Positions 5,306-5,721 of a stretch of 5,721 bases of DNA are shown here, piece by piece. The DNA lies in contig JASGDB010000073.1 of the NCBI GenBank assembly GCA_049841315.1, positions 1 through 5,721 of the forward strand, written 5' to 3'. Each line of letters starts with the position of its first letter. Within the stretch, counting starts at the first letter, position 1. The notes beneath the pieces are model-generated. The model did not search any database. It saw nothing but the letters and a program-made list of their open reading frames with translations, and was not told the DNA's origin. The translations under genes and the position numbers were made by a program. This DNA is from JASGDB01 sp049841315 (GTDB lineage Bacteria; Bacteroidota; Bacteroidia; Flavobacteriales; Weeksellaceae).

Positions 5306-5354
5306 CCTCATACATAAACTTGTGAGGTTAATCATTGTTCGGCACTCCGTGCCG
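5306..5354 (+). repeat. Palindromic repeat R4 (subtype I, full unit)
   Basis: Hairpin A is CCTCA with TGAGG (5306-5310 and 5323-5327), extended by T-G and A-T pairs around an AT-rich loop containing TAAA. The linker is TTAATCATTGTT (5328-5339). Hairpin B is CGGCAC-TCC-GTGCCG (5340-5354), identical to that of R2. It begins 19 bases after the transposase stop codon. Confidence 0.87.
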
Positions 5355-5359
5355 TTTTT
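5340..5359 (+). terminator. Possible terminator formed by R4 hairpin B
   Basis: The perfect 6-bp GC-rich stem CGGCAC/GTGCCG with a 3-base loop is followed directly by TTTTT (5355-5359), 53 bases after the transposase stop. The stem is short, but the shape is that of an intrinsic terminator. The other copies lack the T run, so this would be a secondary use of this copy. Confidence 0.4.
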
Positions 5360-5380
5360 CCTCTTAGGTATTTCTTGCTG

Positions 5381-5428
5381 CCCACACGTAAACGTGTGGG
5401 GTTAAGCATCGTTTGGCACTCCGTGCCA
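5381..5428 (+). repeat. Palindromic repeat R5 (subtype I, full unit)
   Basis: Hairpin A is a perfect 8-bp stem, CCCACACG with CGTGTGGG, around TAAA (5381-5400). The linker is GTTAAGCATCGTT (5401-5413). Hairpin B is TGGCAC-TCC-GTGCCA (5414-5428). Compared with R2 and R4, outer stem bases are changed on both arms so pairing is kept. Confidence 0.88.
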
Positions 5429-5480
5429 CTCTCAAAACTTCACATTTTAAAAATCGAAAAACCAACCGCATTTTGTGAAA

Positions 5481-5526
5481 AAGTGCGGAGCACTTAATTA
5501 TGCTTAACCCAATGCCGTGCATTGGG
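5481..5526 (-). repeat. Palindromic repeat R6 (subtype II, full unit, inverted)
   Basis: On the minus strand: hairpin A CCCAATGC-acg-GCATTGGG (5526-5508), linker TTAAGCATAATT, hairpin B AAGTGC-TCC-GCACTT (5495-5481). Both stems are perfect. Hairpin A is a longer version of that in R3. Confidence 0.88.
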
Positions 5527-5548
5527 GCAAGGATAAGCACCACAAAAA

Positions 5549-5576
5549 TCTGTGCGGAGCACAGAACAAATTAACC
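5549..5576 (-). repeat. Palindromic repeat R7 (subtype II, inverted, hairpin A missing)
   Basis: On the minus strand: linker GGTTAATTTGTT, then hairpin B TCTGTGC-TCC-GCACAGA, which spans 5549-5565 with a perfect 7-bp stem. No hairpin A is recognisable beyond 5576. It is the rightmost copy in the cluster. Confidence 0.75.
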
Positions 5577-5721
5577 ATTTATTTCTTTATTTTCTAAGAG
5601 CCTGTGATAAGTTTGCAAAGTAAATATTCAATATACTAAAAGTTAAAAAAAATCATTTAGAAGAATACATTGGAAAAAGCAACAGGAAAAAGACAGAGAG
5701 ACTGCAGATATACAAATATCG
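5577..5721. other. Noncoding right edge, no gene supported
   Basis: AT-rich sequence after the last palindromic repeat. No ATG-started frame of useful length and no recognisable RNA gene is seen. A plus-strand frame open to the window edge from a TTG near 5669 is too short to support a gene. Confidence 0.4.

Noticed and set aside
4765..5354. Canonical IS200/IS605 element with same-strand left and right end hairpins
   Set aside because: The hairpins on the two sides of the gene point in opposite directions and belong to different subtypes, several extra copies lie outside, and there is no tnpB. A REP-type arrangement fits better, although the protein alone does not exclude an IS.
4627..5576. 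CRISPR array
   Set aside because: The repeats vary in sequence, come in both orientations, have irregular spacing and internal hairpins, and no cas gene is present.
4627..5576. Integron attC-like sites
   Set aside because: There is no integrase gene, no cassette-like open frames between hairpins, and no attC core motifs.
5669..5721. Start of a plus-strand gene from a TTG codon at the right edge
   Set aside because: Only about 17 codons are visible, the start codon is rare, and there is no promoter or family match. It may be chance.

Overview
The window looks like a chromosomal piece from a member of the Flavobacteriia, most likely the Chryseobacterium group (Bacteroidota). This is inferred from protein style, from AT-rich intergenic DNA, and from promoters of the Bacteroidota type (TTG, 17-23 bases, TAnnTTTG) in front of several genes. 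No ribosomal RNA or other decisive taxonomic marker is present.

The left two thirds is ordinary core metabolism, all on the minus strand. Reading right to left, a class I/II PLP-dependent aminotransferase (2816-4021) is followed after 2 bases by murB (1773-2813), after 31 bases by proC (938-1741), and after about 140 bases, which hold a candidate terminator and promoter, by purE (296-796). The first three are probably one transcription unit read from a promoter near 4050. They serve different pathways (amino acid transamination, peptidoglycan precursor synthesis, proline synthesis), so the grouping looks like housekeeping rather than one pathway.

The right third is accessory. The 333-base gap at 4022-4354 holds a small MITE-like structure (20-base inverted ends flanked by a 12-base direct repeat). 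A short plus-strand gene (4355-4675) resembles Bacteroidota antitoxin-like DUF2683 proteins, but its C-terminus runs into repeat DNA and no toxin gene follows. Next is a 150-residue HUH/Y1 transposase (4834-5286) embedded in a family of two-hairpin palindromic repeats. Seven good copies surround it: three to the left (R1, R2, R3) and four to the right (R4, R5, R6, R7). Another copy and two remnants lie at the far left of the window (156-294), beside purE.

The most interesting system is this transposase plus its repeats. Each full unit is hairpin A, then a conserved linker close to TTAAGCATNGTT, then hairpin B with a TCC loop. The intact copies fall into two subtypes. Around the gene, one subtype occurs only in plus orientation and the other only in minus orientation, and the stems vary with compensating changes. 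This is the architecture of a REP/BIME system with its RAYT-type transposase, here in a flavobacterium and with an apparently distinctive two-hairpin repeat. Whether it has been described before cannot be decided from the window.
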